DNA of 64,000 nucleotides. It comes from CAYWFP01 sp964457365 (lineage in GTDB: Bacteria; Planctomycetota; SZUA-567). The notes under the pieces were generated by a model. That model worked only from the letters and a program-made list of their open reading frames with translations. It was not told the origin of the DNA and did no database searches. The position numbers were made by a program, and so were the translations under genes. This document shows positions 33,552 through 41,617 of the stretch, piece after piece. Positions within the stretch are counted from its first letter, which is position 1. The number at the start of each line of letters is the position of its first letter. The stretch is taken from positions 62,001 through 126,000 of the forward strand of contig CAYWFP010000001.1 of NCBI GenBank assembly GCA_964457365.1, given 5' to 3'.

Positions 33552-34937
33552 TCAATTCTGCCCGAGCCACTCCGTGGCCAGTTCCGCCGGCACGGGCATC
33601 TCCGCGAGGTGTTCGGTCAGCCAGCGTTTCTCCGTGTCGATGACGCCGCCGCGCATCACCGCCTCGCAGTATTCGCGCTCGAGCGGGATGGCGCGTAGCG
33701 GGTGGTGGGAGACGACGTAGCGGTCGAGCTCCTCGGCGGTCGGAACGGAGTGGAAGGTATGCTTGGGCTCCTCGGCCGTCTCATCCGCTTCGATCTCGAT
33801 GACTTCGGGTTCCTCGTCGATCTCGATCACTTCGTCCGCCGGTTCCGCCGCCTCGACTTCCTCGATCTCCTCGAGGTCTTCGATCTCCTCCACTGCCTCG
33901 GCGTCGACCGGCTCCGGATCGATCTCGATCACTTCCTCTTCCACCGGCGCGGGAGCGCGCGACGACGGCGCCTGGACGACGGTCTCGGAGAGATCGACCT
34001 CGACGACGTCCTCGTCCGGTTCGGGCGCGGGCGGCTTCGGCTTCGCCGCCGGTTTGGGCGCGGGCTTCGCTTCGGCTTTTTTCGCCGGCGCCGGGCCGGT
34101 CGCGGGGGCCTCCTCCTCGATCTCGACGATCTCTTCCTCGGGAAGCTCGATGACGATGTTCTCGATCTCCTCCTTTTGCGCCTCGGCCTCCTCCTCCGCG
34201 GCGGTCTGGGCGATCGTCTTCTTCGGCGCGCCGGCCTCGTCCTTCATATGCTTGTCGATGGCGGCCTTGATGTCGGTCCACGGCGCGTCGAAGATCTTGG
34301 TCTGCATCTGGACCATTTCCTTGATGTCGCGCTTGGCCTGCGCGTCGAGGGCGTTGCTCATGGCGATGCAGAGCTGCGTGCCGACCTTCTCGAAGGCGAT
34401 GAGCCGGTTCTTCTCGCAGAAGTCCCGCGGCAGCGTACCGTAGGCCTCGGGGTCGATGGTCATGTGCGAGAGGTCGACGGTGGTGATGGTGCGCTGCTTG
34501 CGCAGTACGCCGCCGATGTCGCCCTGGCTGCAGTAGTCCAGGTCGATGAGAATCTGCCCGAGCAGGCCGCCTTTTTCGCGCTGGATGTTCAGCGCTTTCT
34601 CGAGCTGATCGTCGTTGATCTTGTTGGCCTTGATCAGCAGGGTGCCGAGTTGTTTCGCCGGCGGGCTGGTGCGTTTCTTCCGGTCGCGGCTGTCGGGCGG
34701 CGCCTCCGGCGTGCCGAGGCCGCCGCGCTTGCGGGGCTTGACCGGCGCTTCCGCCTGGGGCTTGGGTTTGCGCGTTCTGACCGAAGAGGAGGAAGGTTTC
34801 TTCAAAACCCGTTTGGAGCCGCGCCCGTTGCCCGGCATCTTCTGGCTGGAGGCGCGTTTCTGCTGGCGACCGGAGGCGCGTTTCTTGCGATCGGATTTGC
34901 CTTTGTCTTTTTTGCCGCCGAAACCGAAAAGTGCCAT
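33552..34937 (-). CDS. MshEN/GspE-N-terminal domain protein with long acidic region, no ATPase
   Basis: A 461-residue protein. A Lys/Arg/Ser-rich disordered N-terminus (about 1-95) precedes a GspE/MshE N-terminal domain (about 96-235): QLGTLLIKANKINDDQLEKA with LNIQREKGGLLGQILI, VDLSHMTIDPEAYGTLPRDF and LIAFEKVGTQLCIAMSNALD. About 240-410 is Glu/Pro/Ala/Val-rich and disordered. The C-terminal ~50 residues (VPTAEELDRYVVSHHPLR) are a small folded segment. MshEN modules can bind c-di-GMP through their LGxxL..Q repeats; the arginine of the known motif is Gln here. No secretion ATPase follows, so a stand-alone signalling or scaffold role is likely. Confidence 0.7.
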   Translation of the reverse strand: MALFGFGGKKDKGKSDRKKRASGRQQKRASSQKMPGNGRGSKRVLKKPSSSSVRTRKPKPQAEAPVKPRKRGGLGTPEAPPDSRDRKKRTSPPAKQLGTLLIKANKINDDQLEKALNIQREKGGLLGQILIDLDYCSQGDIGGVLRKQRTITTVDLSHMTIDPEAYGTLPRDFCEKNRLIAFEKVGTQLCIAMSNALDAQAKRDIKEMVQMQTKIFDAPWTDIKAAIDKHMKDEAGAPKKTIAQTAAEEEAEAQKEEIENIVIELPEEEIVEIEEEAPATGPAPAKKAEAKPAPKPAAKPKPPAPEPDEDVVEVDLSETVVQAPSSRAPAPVEEEVIEIDPEPVDAEAVEEIEDLEEIEEVEAAEPADEVIEIDEEPEVIEIEADETAEEPKHTFHSVPTAEELDRYVVSHHPLRAIPLEREYCEAVMRGGVIDTEKRWLTEHLAEMPVPAELATEWLGQN

Positions 34938-35028
34938 GAATCCTCCCAGTCGTTCTCAGGAAGCCGCGATCAAAGCGCCCTGTTATTATAAACGCCTCCG
35001 CGGCGTTACGCAAACCGCATAATCGCGA

Positions 35029-36021
35029 TCAGCGGTTCTTGGACAAGGTCAGCAGATTCCCCTGCGCCAGCGCGGCGTACTCGAGCCGGTCGACCCGGTT
35101 GCGGAAGCCGTCGAGGCTCTTCTCGCTCTCGAGCGGATTACCGGGGCAGTAGATTCGCACGGTCACGCCGCTCTCGTCGGGCTGTGCGAAGAGGTGGAGG
35201 TGGGCGGCGGCGCCGGTGCCGTTGACCGCGGTCTGGGCGAGCGCGCGGAGGCAGCCCTTGACAGCCTCGGAAAGGCCCTTGGCCGTGGTGCCATCGAGGC
35301 CGGCTTTCTGGCCGGCGAGCGAGATCATCGTCCCCGCGCCGATGAAGTATTCGTCCTCGGCCGGGAGGCTCAGTTCCAGCGCCCGCGTGGAGGACTCGGT
35401 CACCGTCTGCACCGAACCGTCGTCGCCGACGACGATCACCGCGCGGCAGCGCGGGCAGCGGTAGGTGCCACTGCCGCCGACGAGCAGTTCCGCCGGGCAG
35501 GCGCCGCAGCGGACGGTCTGGGTCGGCGCGGGGGCCGGTTGCGGCGCGGGGGCCGGTTGCGGCGCGGGGGCCGGTGCCTCTTCGATCTCGATGGTCGGCG
35601 CCTCGGGCAGCTCGTCCGCGCCTTCGAGGCGGACCTGGATGTTGGCCGGAGCCACCTCTTCCCCGGAGAGCGCCTGCAGCGCCTCTTCGCGCGTGGCGAC
35701 GATGGTAAAGAGTTCCTGCAGGCCGAGCATCTCCAGGACCAGCAGCACCTTCGGCTGCACGCTCTTGACGATGAGACAGCCGCCCTCCTCGCTCAGTTGA
35801 TCGCTGTATTGCACCATCATGCCCATGCCGGTGGAGTTGATGTACTTGAGCTTCTCCACGTCCATGATGATACGGATGTGGCCGCCGTCGATCAGCTCGT
35901 CGAAGATGCTGTCGAAGATCTCGATCGTGTCCGGGTCGACGCTGCCGGCGATGGTCACCAGCGCTGCCGGTTGCCCGCCGGGAGCCTGCACTTCTTCGAT
36001 TTCGTAGGTCAACTGCGCCAT
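35029..36021 (-). CDS. STAS domain, zinc ribbon and degenerate RsbW-like domain fusion
   Basis: A 330-residue protein. Residues 1-115 are a STAS (anti-sigma antagonist) domain with DVEKLKYINSTGMGMMVQY, where Ser63 is the phospho-acceptor position. A Pro/Ala/Gln linker with a PAPAPQ repeat (about 150-168) and a zinc ribbon (Cys172, Cys175, Cys189, Cys192) follow. Residues ~224-330 align with RsbW-type HATPase domains: LAGQKAGLD, LSEAVKGCLRAL at the N box and VDRLEYAALAQGNLLTLSKN at the end, parallel to the neighbouring gene's VDKLEYNRAGNVAKLTKY. The N-box Asn and the DxGPG motif are missing, so it is probably an inactive kinase domain. Confidence 0.7.
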   Translation of the reverse strand: MAQLTYEIEEVQAPGGQPAALVTIAGSVDPDTIEIFDSIFDELIDGGHIRIIMDVEKLKYINSTGMGMMVQYSDQLSEEGGCLIVKSVQPKVLLVLEMLGLQELFTIVATREEALQALSGEEVAPANIQVRLEGADELPEAPTIEIEEAPAPAPQPAPAPQPAPAPTQTVRCGACPAELLVGGSGTYRCPRCRAVIVVGDDGSVQTVTESSTRALELSLPAEDEYFIGAGTMISLAGQKAGLDGTTAKGLSEAVKGCLRALAQTAVNGTGAAAHLHLFAQPDESGVTVRIYCPGNPLESEKSLDGFRNRVDRLEYAALAQGNLLTLSKNR

Positions 36022-36084
36022 GATCCATCCTTAAACATGCGGCGGTCGCGCTCGCCGCCGAAAACGCCGCCGAACGATTTCGGG

Positions 36085-37185
36085 TCAAGCCACCCCGGCG
36101 TTCTGCGCGGGCAGATATTTCGTCAATTTGGCCACGTTACCCGCGCGGTTGTATTCCAGTTTATCGACACTTTTAAGCATCAGCATGATCCCCAGGCCGC
36201 CGCGTCGTCCCTCGCGATGGCGCGCCCGGGCGATCTTTACCGCGTCTCCGGAGACGCGCGTCTCCAGGTAGACGGAGCTGTCGAATCCGGGCCCCTCGTC
36301 GCGTATCGTCACGGTCACCTTCTCGTAATCGAGGACGTAGGCGACGGTGACCGGGGCGTTGCGCTTGTTCTTGCTGCCGTGGCGGATGGCGTTGTCGACG
36401 GCCTCGCGGAAGGCGACCACCAGGCCCATCTGCCCCTCCTCGGTCAAGCCGCTCTTGGCCGTCAGCTTCTCCATCATGTCCGCGGCCTGGTGCTGGTAGA
36501 TGCCCTGGGCGGGGAACTGGTAGCTGATCTCGTGGCGGAAGTACTTGCGCTCCTCGGCGATGCGGCGCACCTCGACGCCGATCATCTCGTCGAGGTCCTC
36601 GGGCTCGAACGGCTCGACGAGCACCTCGTCCTCGCAGATGCGGAAGGCCTCGACCTTGTCCGGCTCGGCGCCGACGGGATAGAGCGCGATCAGCGAAATC
36701 ATGCTGCGCTCGGGGTTGGACTTGAGCCAGAGGCGAACCTCCTCGCTCATCTCCATGGCCAGGTCCATCACCACCACGTCGAAGTTGCCTTCCTTGACCT
36801 TGCCTATGACTGCCTCGGCAGAATCCATCAGGTCGACGGTACGGTTCTCCTTCTCCAGCTTCTTGGCCAGGATGCGGATGAACGGGTCCTGCTTGGCCAC
36901 CGCCAGGATGACGTTGATGTGCGCCTTCTCCTTGGCCGGCGCGCGCGATCCCAACGCGAGCAGCCCCGGCAGCGGCGTCGCCACCAGCGCCTTGGGCCCG
37001 GTGCGCACCTTCCCTTCCAGCGCCAGCGGCGAGAGCGAGACGCGGATCAGTCCCAGCAGGTCGACGGTCTTGCCCTGCCGCAGGGCCGCCTTGATCTCGC
37101 CGGCCGCCTTCTGCAGCACGAGCTTCGGGGGCGCCTCCTCGCCGACGGCCTCAAGAATCCGCTTGGAGAGTTCATTCAGATTCAA
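36085..37185 (-). CDS. HU-like, pseudo-receiver and RsbW-type serine kinase fusion
   Basis: A 366-residue protein in three parts. Residues 1-60 resemble the helical half of HU/IHF (MNLNELSKRILEAVGEE, IKAALRQGKTVDLLG). Residues 88-200 are receiver-like with Asp141 (VVVMDLAM), but the acidic pair is reduced to one Asp and the conserved Lys is Glu (LVEPFEP), so phosphorylation is doubtful. Residues 215-360 are an RsbW-like HATPase: N box FREAVDNAIRHG, G1 IRDEGPGF and G2 GRRGGLGIML are intact. It should phosphorylate or bind a STAS partner, most simply the gene next to it. It overlaps the upstream gene by 14 bases. Confidence 0.72.
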   Translation of the reverse strand: MNLNELSKRILEAVGEEAPPKLVLQKAAGEIKAALRQGKTVDLLGLIRVSLSPLALEGKVRTGPKALVATPLPGLLALGSRAPAKEKAHINVILAVAKQDPFIRILAKKLEKENRTVDLMDSAEAVIGKVKEGNFDVVVMDLAMEMSEEVRLWLKSNPERSMISLIALYPVGAEPDKVEAFRICEDEVLVEPFEPEDLDEMIGVEVRRIAEERKYFRHEISYQFPAQGIYQHQAADMMEKLTAKSGLTEEGQMGLVVAFREAVDNAIRHGSKNKRNAPVTVAYVLDYEKVTVTIRDEGPGFDSSVYLETRVSGDAVKIARARHREGRRGGLGIMLMLKSVDKLEYNRAGNVAKLTKYLPAQNAGVA

Positions 37186-37990
37186 GCGTCGAGTCCTCCG
37201 GTCGGTCGCCGCGGCCGGAGTCGGCCGGGGAAGACAGTGGTTGCGGGTATTCCGGTTCGCGGATCAACGCCTCGACCATCTCCTCTTCGCTGACGAGCTT
37301 CTTCTTCACCAGCAGGGTGATCAGGTTGACGAGAATCAGTCGTGTCGGCAGCGCTTCCACGCTCAAGGGCTTTTCCCGCGTACCCTCCACCTCGGCGATG
37401 ACGTGCGTCTCGTCGATTTCCTCGGCGGCGGGCATCTCGACGAGCTTCTTCGCCGCCGCTTCGCGTCCGAGCTCCTCCACCAGATCCGAGAGGCCGAACC
37501 GCCGGCGATGCGTGGAGCTCTCGTCCGATTCTTCCGCCGCCACCGCCACCGCGCGCAGGGCGCGGGTGTCTTCGTCGTGGAAGTACCATGTCAGCAGGCT
37601 GGAGGCGTCGGAATGCGCGATGAGGCGGAATTCGACCGAACCGCCCGCGTGCAGGCGCAGCTCGTCCTGCGCGGCGAAGTCGGTCGGATTGGTGACGCCG
37701 AGGATCAGCGTGCCCATCTCCTTGCGCAAGGGGACGGCCTCGTGTTTTTCCAGCACCTCGCGCGGGAAGACGTTCATCAGTTCGCGGTCGGGTTCGAAAC
37801 TTTCGAGGCTCTCGGTCTTGATATCCAACTGCCTGGAGAGCACGTCCATGATCTGTTGCTCGCTGATATTGGCGACCTTGCAGATGATGTGGCCGAGGTG
37901 GCCGCCGATATCTTTCTGGTACTTCAACGCATGATCGAGCTGGTTCTGCGACACCAGTCCCGATTCGAGCAACATCTCGCCAAGCTGCAT
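37172..37990 (-). CDS. MshEN/GspE-N-terminal domain protein, no ATPase
   Basis: A 272-residue protein. It begins directly with the two-repeat MshEN pattern (QLGEMLLESGLVSQNQLDHA with LKYQKDIGGHLGHIICKVAN and ISEQQIMDVLSRQL) followed by the T2SE N-terminal subdomain (LMNVFPREVLEKHEAVPLRK, GTLILGVTNPTDFAAQDELR). The rest is partly charged and ends in a second helical patch (LPTRLILVNLITLLVKKKLV). There is no ATPase. GGAGGTGACGA precedes the ATG. It heads the operon with the HU-receiver-RsbW and STAS fusion genes, which suggests one regulatory complex. Confidence 0.72.
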   Translation of the reverse strand: MQLGEMLLESGLVSQNQLDHALKYQKDIGGHLGHIICKVANISEQQIMDVLSRQLDIKTESLESFEPDRELMNVFPREVLEKHEAVPLRKEMGTLILGVTNPTDFAAQDELRLHAGGSVEFRLIAHSDASSLLTWYFHDEDTRALRAVAVAAEESDESSTHRRRFGLSDLVEELGREAAAKKLVEMPAAEEIDETHVIAEVEGTREKPLSVEALPTRLILVNLITLLVKKKLVSEEEMVEALIREPEYPQPLSSPADSGRGDRPEDSTLESE

Positions 37991-38036
37991 TCGTCACCTC
38001 CGCCGCACCGTTCAAATGATTCGCAATAACCCCATG

Positions 38037-38042
38037 ATTATA
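38037..38042 (-). promoter_or_regulatory. possible -10 box upstream of the MshEN operon
   Basis: A perfect TATAAT on the minus strand, 47 bases upstream of the ATG at 37990. No good -35 is seen at the usual spacing. The rest of the 219-base gap 37991-38209 shows no gene. Confidence 0.35.
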
Positions 38043-38209
38043 CGGCAGTTGTGCTCGAAAATCACGCCAAAGGGGCTATAAAAGCAGGCAGCATCCTAGG
38101 CGGTGGCGGCGAAGTTGTCAAGCGATTTTCTATGCAAGTACAAGCCACGAAAAGAGTTGGCTCCCGGCTCCCCGGCTTCGCCCGTGTCGTTCGTTGGCTC
38201 GGCGCCGGT

Positions 38210-39034
38210 TCAGTCGTCGATGACGATCTGGTCCAGCCCCTCCTCGGCGGGGGGATATTCCAGATCGAGCTGCTGCAGCGTCTGGCGCAGGATGCGCGCG
38301 ACCAGGAAATTCCGGTACCACTTGCGATCGGCGGGAATGATATACCACGGCGCCCAGTCGGTGCTGCACTTCGCCAGCATGAGGTCGTACGCTTCCTGGT
38401 ACTTGTCCCAGAAGGCGCGCTCCTTCAGGTCGGCGCTGCTGAACTTCCAGTGCTTGTCCGGCCGATCCAGCCGCGACTGCAGCCGCTCTTTCTGCTCCTT
38501 CTTGGAGATATGCAGGAAGAACTTGACGATGACGACGTTGTTCTGCGCGAGATATTTCTCGAAATTGTTGATCTGCTCGTAGCGGTGGTCCAGGATCTCC
38601 CGCGGCGCCAGGTCGTGCACGCGCACCACCAGCACGTCTTCGTAATGCGAGCGGTTGAAGATCGTGATCCGGCCCTTGCCGGGAACCACCCGGTGGATGC
38701 GCCAGAGGTAGTCGTGCCGCAGTTCCTCCGGCGTCGGCTTCTTGAAGCTGTGCACGCGCACGCCCTGCGGGTTGAGCGGACCGAGGACGTGGCGGATAGT
38801 GCCGTCCTTGCCGCCGGTGTCGAGCGCCTGCAGCACGATCAGCACCGCGTACTTCGACTGGGCGAAGAGCACCTGCTGCAGTTCGTCGAGTTCCTTGATG
38901 TCGGATTTCATCACCTTGATGGCGTCGCGCTTGTGCTTGAACTCGCCCTTGGAGCGCGTGGGGAAGGTTTTCAGCGGGTTGACCGCGCCCGGGGCGACGC
39001 GGTACTGCTGGATCGGATCCTCGCTTTCGCTCAT
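38210..39034 (-). CDS. ppk2: polyphosphate kinase 2 family protein
   Basis: A 274-residue P-loop kinase. Walker A ALDTGGKDGTIRHVL (Gly74-Thr79), Walker B FNRSHYEDVLVVRVH and the lid motif RLDRPDKHWKFSSADLKERA are complete. PPK2 enzymes transfer phosphate between polyphosphate and nucleotides, often making ATP or ADP from polyphosphate; this length fits the one-domain classes. It is one base downstream of a STAS-domain gene, so polyphosphate metabolism and a regulator are cotranscribed. Confidence 0.92.
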   Translation of the reverse strand: MSESEDPIQQYRVAPGAVNPLKTFPTRSKGEFKHKRDAIKVMKSDIKELDELQQVLFAQSKYAVLIVLQALDTGGKDGTIRHVLGPLNPQGVRVHSFKKPTPEELRHDYLWRIHRVVPGKGRITIFNRSHYEDVLVVRVHDLAPREILDHRYEQINNFEKYLAQNNVVIVKFFLHISKKEQKERLQSRLDRPDKHWKFSSADLKERAFWDKYQEAYDLMLAKCSTDWAPWYIIPADRKWYRNFLVARILRQTLQQLDLEYPPAEEGLDQIVIDD

Positions 39035-39035
39035 G

Positions 39036-39458
39036 CTATCCCTTTCCGAACGGCCACCACTTCTTCTTCTCCTCGACCCACGGCGCGACCTTGGCGTCGG
39101 GGAAGGTGTCGAAGATCGGCAGCAGGTGTTCCATGTCGAGCATCTGAAAGACGCGCTGGGTGGAGGTGTTCATGCCGCAGGCGCGAACCCTGATTCCGCG
39201 CTCGCGCAGACTGCTGGCCAGTTGCAGCAGCAGGCCGAAGAAGGCGGTGGGGCTGACCTCCACTTTGGAGACCTCGATAATGGCCCGGTCGTGTTCGACG
39301 CGCTGGACCACGTCGGCGAAGTCGGCCTCCGTGGCGCGGATCAGGTGCGTCAGGCGCAGGTCGGCGCGGGTGAACTGGATCAGGGAGAACGGGAGGTTCG
39401 GATCCTCGATCAGCACGAAGGCGCTGTACTTGACTTCTTTCGCCTGCGGCTTGGCCAT
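39036..39458 (-). CDS. STAS-like anti-sigma-antagonist protein
   Basis: A 140-residue protein. After a beta-rich N-terminus, RAIIEVSKVEVSPTAFFGLL, LQLASSLRERGIRVRACGMN and TSTQRVFQMLDMEHLLPIFD follow the STAS beta-alpha order. A Ser is near the usual phospho-site but the preceding Asp is not conserved (VSPTA rather than DSSG). The C-terminus is an odd Trp/Lys patch (EEKKKWWPFGKG). It sits directly before ppk2. It may be a partner of the RsbW-like proteins at 35-37 kb. Confidence 0.65.
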   Translation of the reverse strand: MAKPQAKEVKYSAFVLIEDPNLPFSLIQFTRADLRLTHLIRATEADFADVVQRVEHDRAIIEVSKVEVSPTAFFGLLLQLASSLRERGIRVRACGMNTSTQRVFQMLDMEHLLPIFDTFPDAKVAPWVEEKKKWWPFGKG

Positions 39459-39555
39459 GAAACGCCCTTTCGCACCGGGTCGCGCACGATCATCTTCATT
39501 ATGCCCGACGGCGGCGGTGCGCGCAAGCGGGAAGCGCGAGGCGCGAACGTCCCGA

Positions 39556-40410
39556 TCAGCCGCATGCTCCCGGCGCATAAACCGGCAGATGCCGGCGCTG
39601 TGCCATGTGCAGGCAGGCGTCGATGCCGACGAGGGTGTCCTGCGGGCGGTGGGCGTCGCTGTTGCAGACGACGCGGATGTCGTAGTCGGCGGCGAGCTGC
39701 CAGAACGGAAGCCAGGGCGATTCCCAGCTTTTGCGCTGGATGGTGTCGTCGGCCAGGTGCAGGAAACCGGTGGCGTTGATCTCCAGCGGAACCTTCAACC
39801 GCTCGGCCGCGAGCAGGATCTCCTTGCCGACGACGAGCGCCTCGCGGGTCCATTCGTGGAAGCCGTGGCCGTAGATGCACGGGTGGGCGATGAAGTCGAA
39901 GAGCCCCGAAGCCATGCCGTCGATCAGGCATTGCGCGTACGCCTCGATCTGCCCGGTGGTCTTGGCCTTCTCCACGGGCACGTAATCGCGGCGGAACGGG
40001 ATCCAGTGGACCGCGCCGACCAGGTAATCGAAGCCGCGCCGCTCCTTCAGCTCGCGGCGATAGAAATCGTAGTACCGCGGCTCGATCTCGCACTCCATGC
40101 CCTTGAGGATCGTCAGCCGCGGCAATGCCTTGCGCGCGTTCTCGAGCTGTCGCTCGTATTCGTCCAGATCCTTCAGCGGCATCCGCAGCGGCGGCAACCG
40201 GTTGTCCGGCAGCGGCGTATGGTCGCTCATCCCGAGGACAGTCGCGCCCTTGCGCAGCGCCTCGACCGCGTAATCGTAGACGGTGCCTTCGCCATGGCCG
40301 CAGAGATGGGTGTGGGTATGGTAATTGGCCGTGGCGCGCGTCTGCGCCTCCTCGCGCGGCGCGGGATTCCGGAACGGCCGGTCGGGAGGCGGCTCAGCGT
40401 CGGGGCTCAT
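39556..40410 (-). CDS. PHP-domain phosphatase (histidinol-phosphatase type), copy A
   Basis: A 284-residue PHP-superfamily protein. Metal ligands lie in ANYHTHTHLCGHGEGTVYDY, LGMSDHTPLPDNRL, ILKGMECEIEPRYYD, VGAVHWIP, IAHPCIYG and VCNSDAHRPQDTL, in the family order. This is the HisK-type histidinol-phosphatase pattern, but no other his gene is nearby. It overlaps its paralogue by 17 bases. The first ~27 residues are Pro/Arg-rich and may not be translated if a later start is used. Confidence 0.82.
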   Translation of the reverse strand: MSPDAEPPPDRPFRNPAPREEAQTRATANYHTHTHLCGHGEGTVYDYAVEALRKGATVLGMSDHTPLPDNRLPPLRMPLKDLDEYERQLENARKALPRLTILKGMECEIEPRYYDFYRRELKERRGFDYLVGAVHWIPFRRDYVPVEKAKTTGQIEAYAQCLIDGMASGLFDFIAHPCIYGHGFHEWTREALVVGKEILLAAERLKVPLEINATGFLHLADDTIQRKSWESPWLPFWQLAADYDIRVVCNSDAHRPQDTLVGIDACLHMAQRRHLPVYAPGACG

Positions 40411-41209
40411 GCGCGGTCCTGTCGATCGACTCGAGGCGGCTCAGGTCGGCCTCGGGCAGGCCGTACTCGAGCGCCATCAGCTTCGCCTCGGCGATGTTGG
40501 CCGCGACGTCTTCGGGGCGGTGCGCGTCGGAGTTGCAGACCACGGCGATGTCGTACTCCGCGGCGACCCGCCAGAACGGCGGCCACGGGTAGACCGGGCG
40601 CAGACCGTCGACCGCGGCGACCCTGGCCTTGCGCATGCCGTAGCCGTTGATCTCCAGCGGCACGCCGGTCTCCTGCGCGGCGGCGAGGATGTCGCGCGCG
40701 CAGCGCTCGGCGTCGGCGTTCCAGCCGATGCCGCCGGCGGCGAAGGCGTCGGGGTGGGCGATGTAGGCGAAGAGTCCGGAGGCGATCGTCTCGGTCAGGT
40801 AGTCGGCGTAGGCGAGCAGCTCCGCCGCGCCCGCGTCCCGGCGCAGCGAACGCCACGCGCCATTCACGGGAACCCAGTGCGCCGCGCCGACGAGGTAGTC
40901 GACGCCGCGCTTGTCGAAGAGCGAGGCGAAGTAGTCCCGCAGCGCCCCGTCCCATTCGCACTCGAAGCCCTTGAGGATCGTCAGTGCCGGGTACGCCTCG
41001 CGCGCGGCGTCGATCTCCGCGAGGTACAGCGGCATTTCCTTCATGGTCATGCGCGTCTCGGGAAAGCGTCCGTCGGGAAACGGCAGATGGTCGGAGAAGC
41101 CCAGGACCTCCAGCCCCGCCCCGGCCGCGGCGGCGCAGTAGTCGGCGACGGTGCCGCTGGCGTGGTGGCAGCGCGCGGTGTGGCTGTGGTAGTTCGTACG
41201 CGGTCTCAT
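40394..41209 (-). CDS. PHP-domain phosphatase (histidinol-phosphatase type), copy B
   Basis: A 271-residue PHP protein with the same ligand series: TNYHSHTARCHHASGTVADY, LGFSDHLPFPDGRFP, ILKGFECEWDGALRD, VGAAHWVPVN, IAHPDAFAAGG and VCNSDAHRPEDVAA. It clearly shares ancestry with copy A downstream, and the overlap shows they are cotranscribed. Divergence suggests separate substrates. The tandem could supply histidinol-phosphatase plus a second phosphatase of unknown target. Confidence 0.82.
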   Translation of the reverse strand: MRPRTNYHSHTARCHHASGTVADYCAAAAGAGLEVLGFSDHLPFPDGRFPETRMTMKEMPLYLAEIDAAREAYPALTILKGFECEWDGALRDYFASLFDKRGVDYLVGAAHWVPVNGAWRSLRRDAGAAELLAYADYLTETIASGLFAYIAHPDAFAAGGIGWNADAERCARDILAAAQETGVPLEINGYGMRKARVAAVDGLRPVYPWPPFWRVAAEYDIAVVCNSDAHRPEDVAANIAEAKLMALEYGLPEADLSRLESIDRTAHEPRR

Positions 41210-41248
41210 CTCGTTCCATTATACCGCAGCGGGCGGGGGCGGTGCCAG

Positions 41249-41512
41249 TCAGAAGAGGTCGAAGAGGTGTCGGATCAGATCGCCAGTAGGTTCGTAAATC
41301 CAGTCCAAGGGTTCTGCGAGACCGAGAAAAGCGAAAAACTCGTAAACGCGATCATCATCCCGCAATCTCGTGAGACCGAGATGCAGAATCAGCGGCGCAT
41401 ACAGAAGCGGCGGTCCGAGTGTTCCGATCAGGCGCAGGAGCGGCAGCCGCCAGAAGCGGGGACAGAGGAGGAAATGGGAGGCGGGGCGGAGTGCTTCATG
41501 CGCGTCGCTCAT
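41249..41512 (-). CDS. small hypothetical protein, 87 aa
   Basis: A possible protein with a hydrophobic middle (LPLLRLIGTLGPPLLYAPLI) and polar ends. Third codon positions are clearly less GC-rich than in neighbours and no ribosome site is seen before the ATG (or the GTG two codons earlier), so it is either a recent arrival or not a gene. No family is recognised. Confidence 0.4.
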   Translation of the reverse strand: MSDAHEALRPASHFLLCPRFWRLPLLRLIGTLGPPLLYAPLILHLGLTRLRDDDRVYEFFAFLGLAEPLDWIYEPTGDLIRHLFDLF

Positions 41513-41617
41513 CGTCACGATTCCATTGCGGCCCTACATGAATCATCCGCGGCGAAGACGCGCAGGAATGGTATCCATACCGCAAACGCGCGGCTCAATG
41601 GTCCGTCCGGCCCGGAC

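Noticed and set aside
36085..37185. Ordinary response regulator
   Set aside because: Acidic pair and Lys of the receiver are lost and the C-terminus is an RsbW-type kinase, so it is not a normal output regulator.
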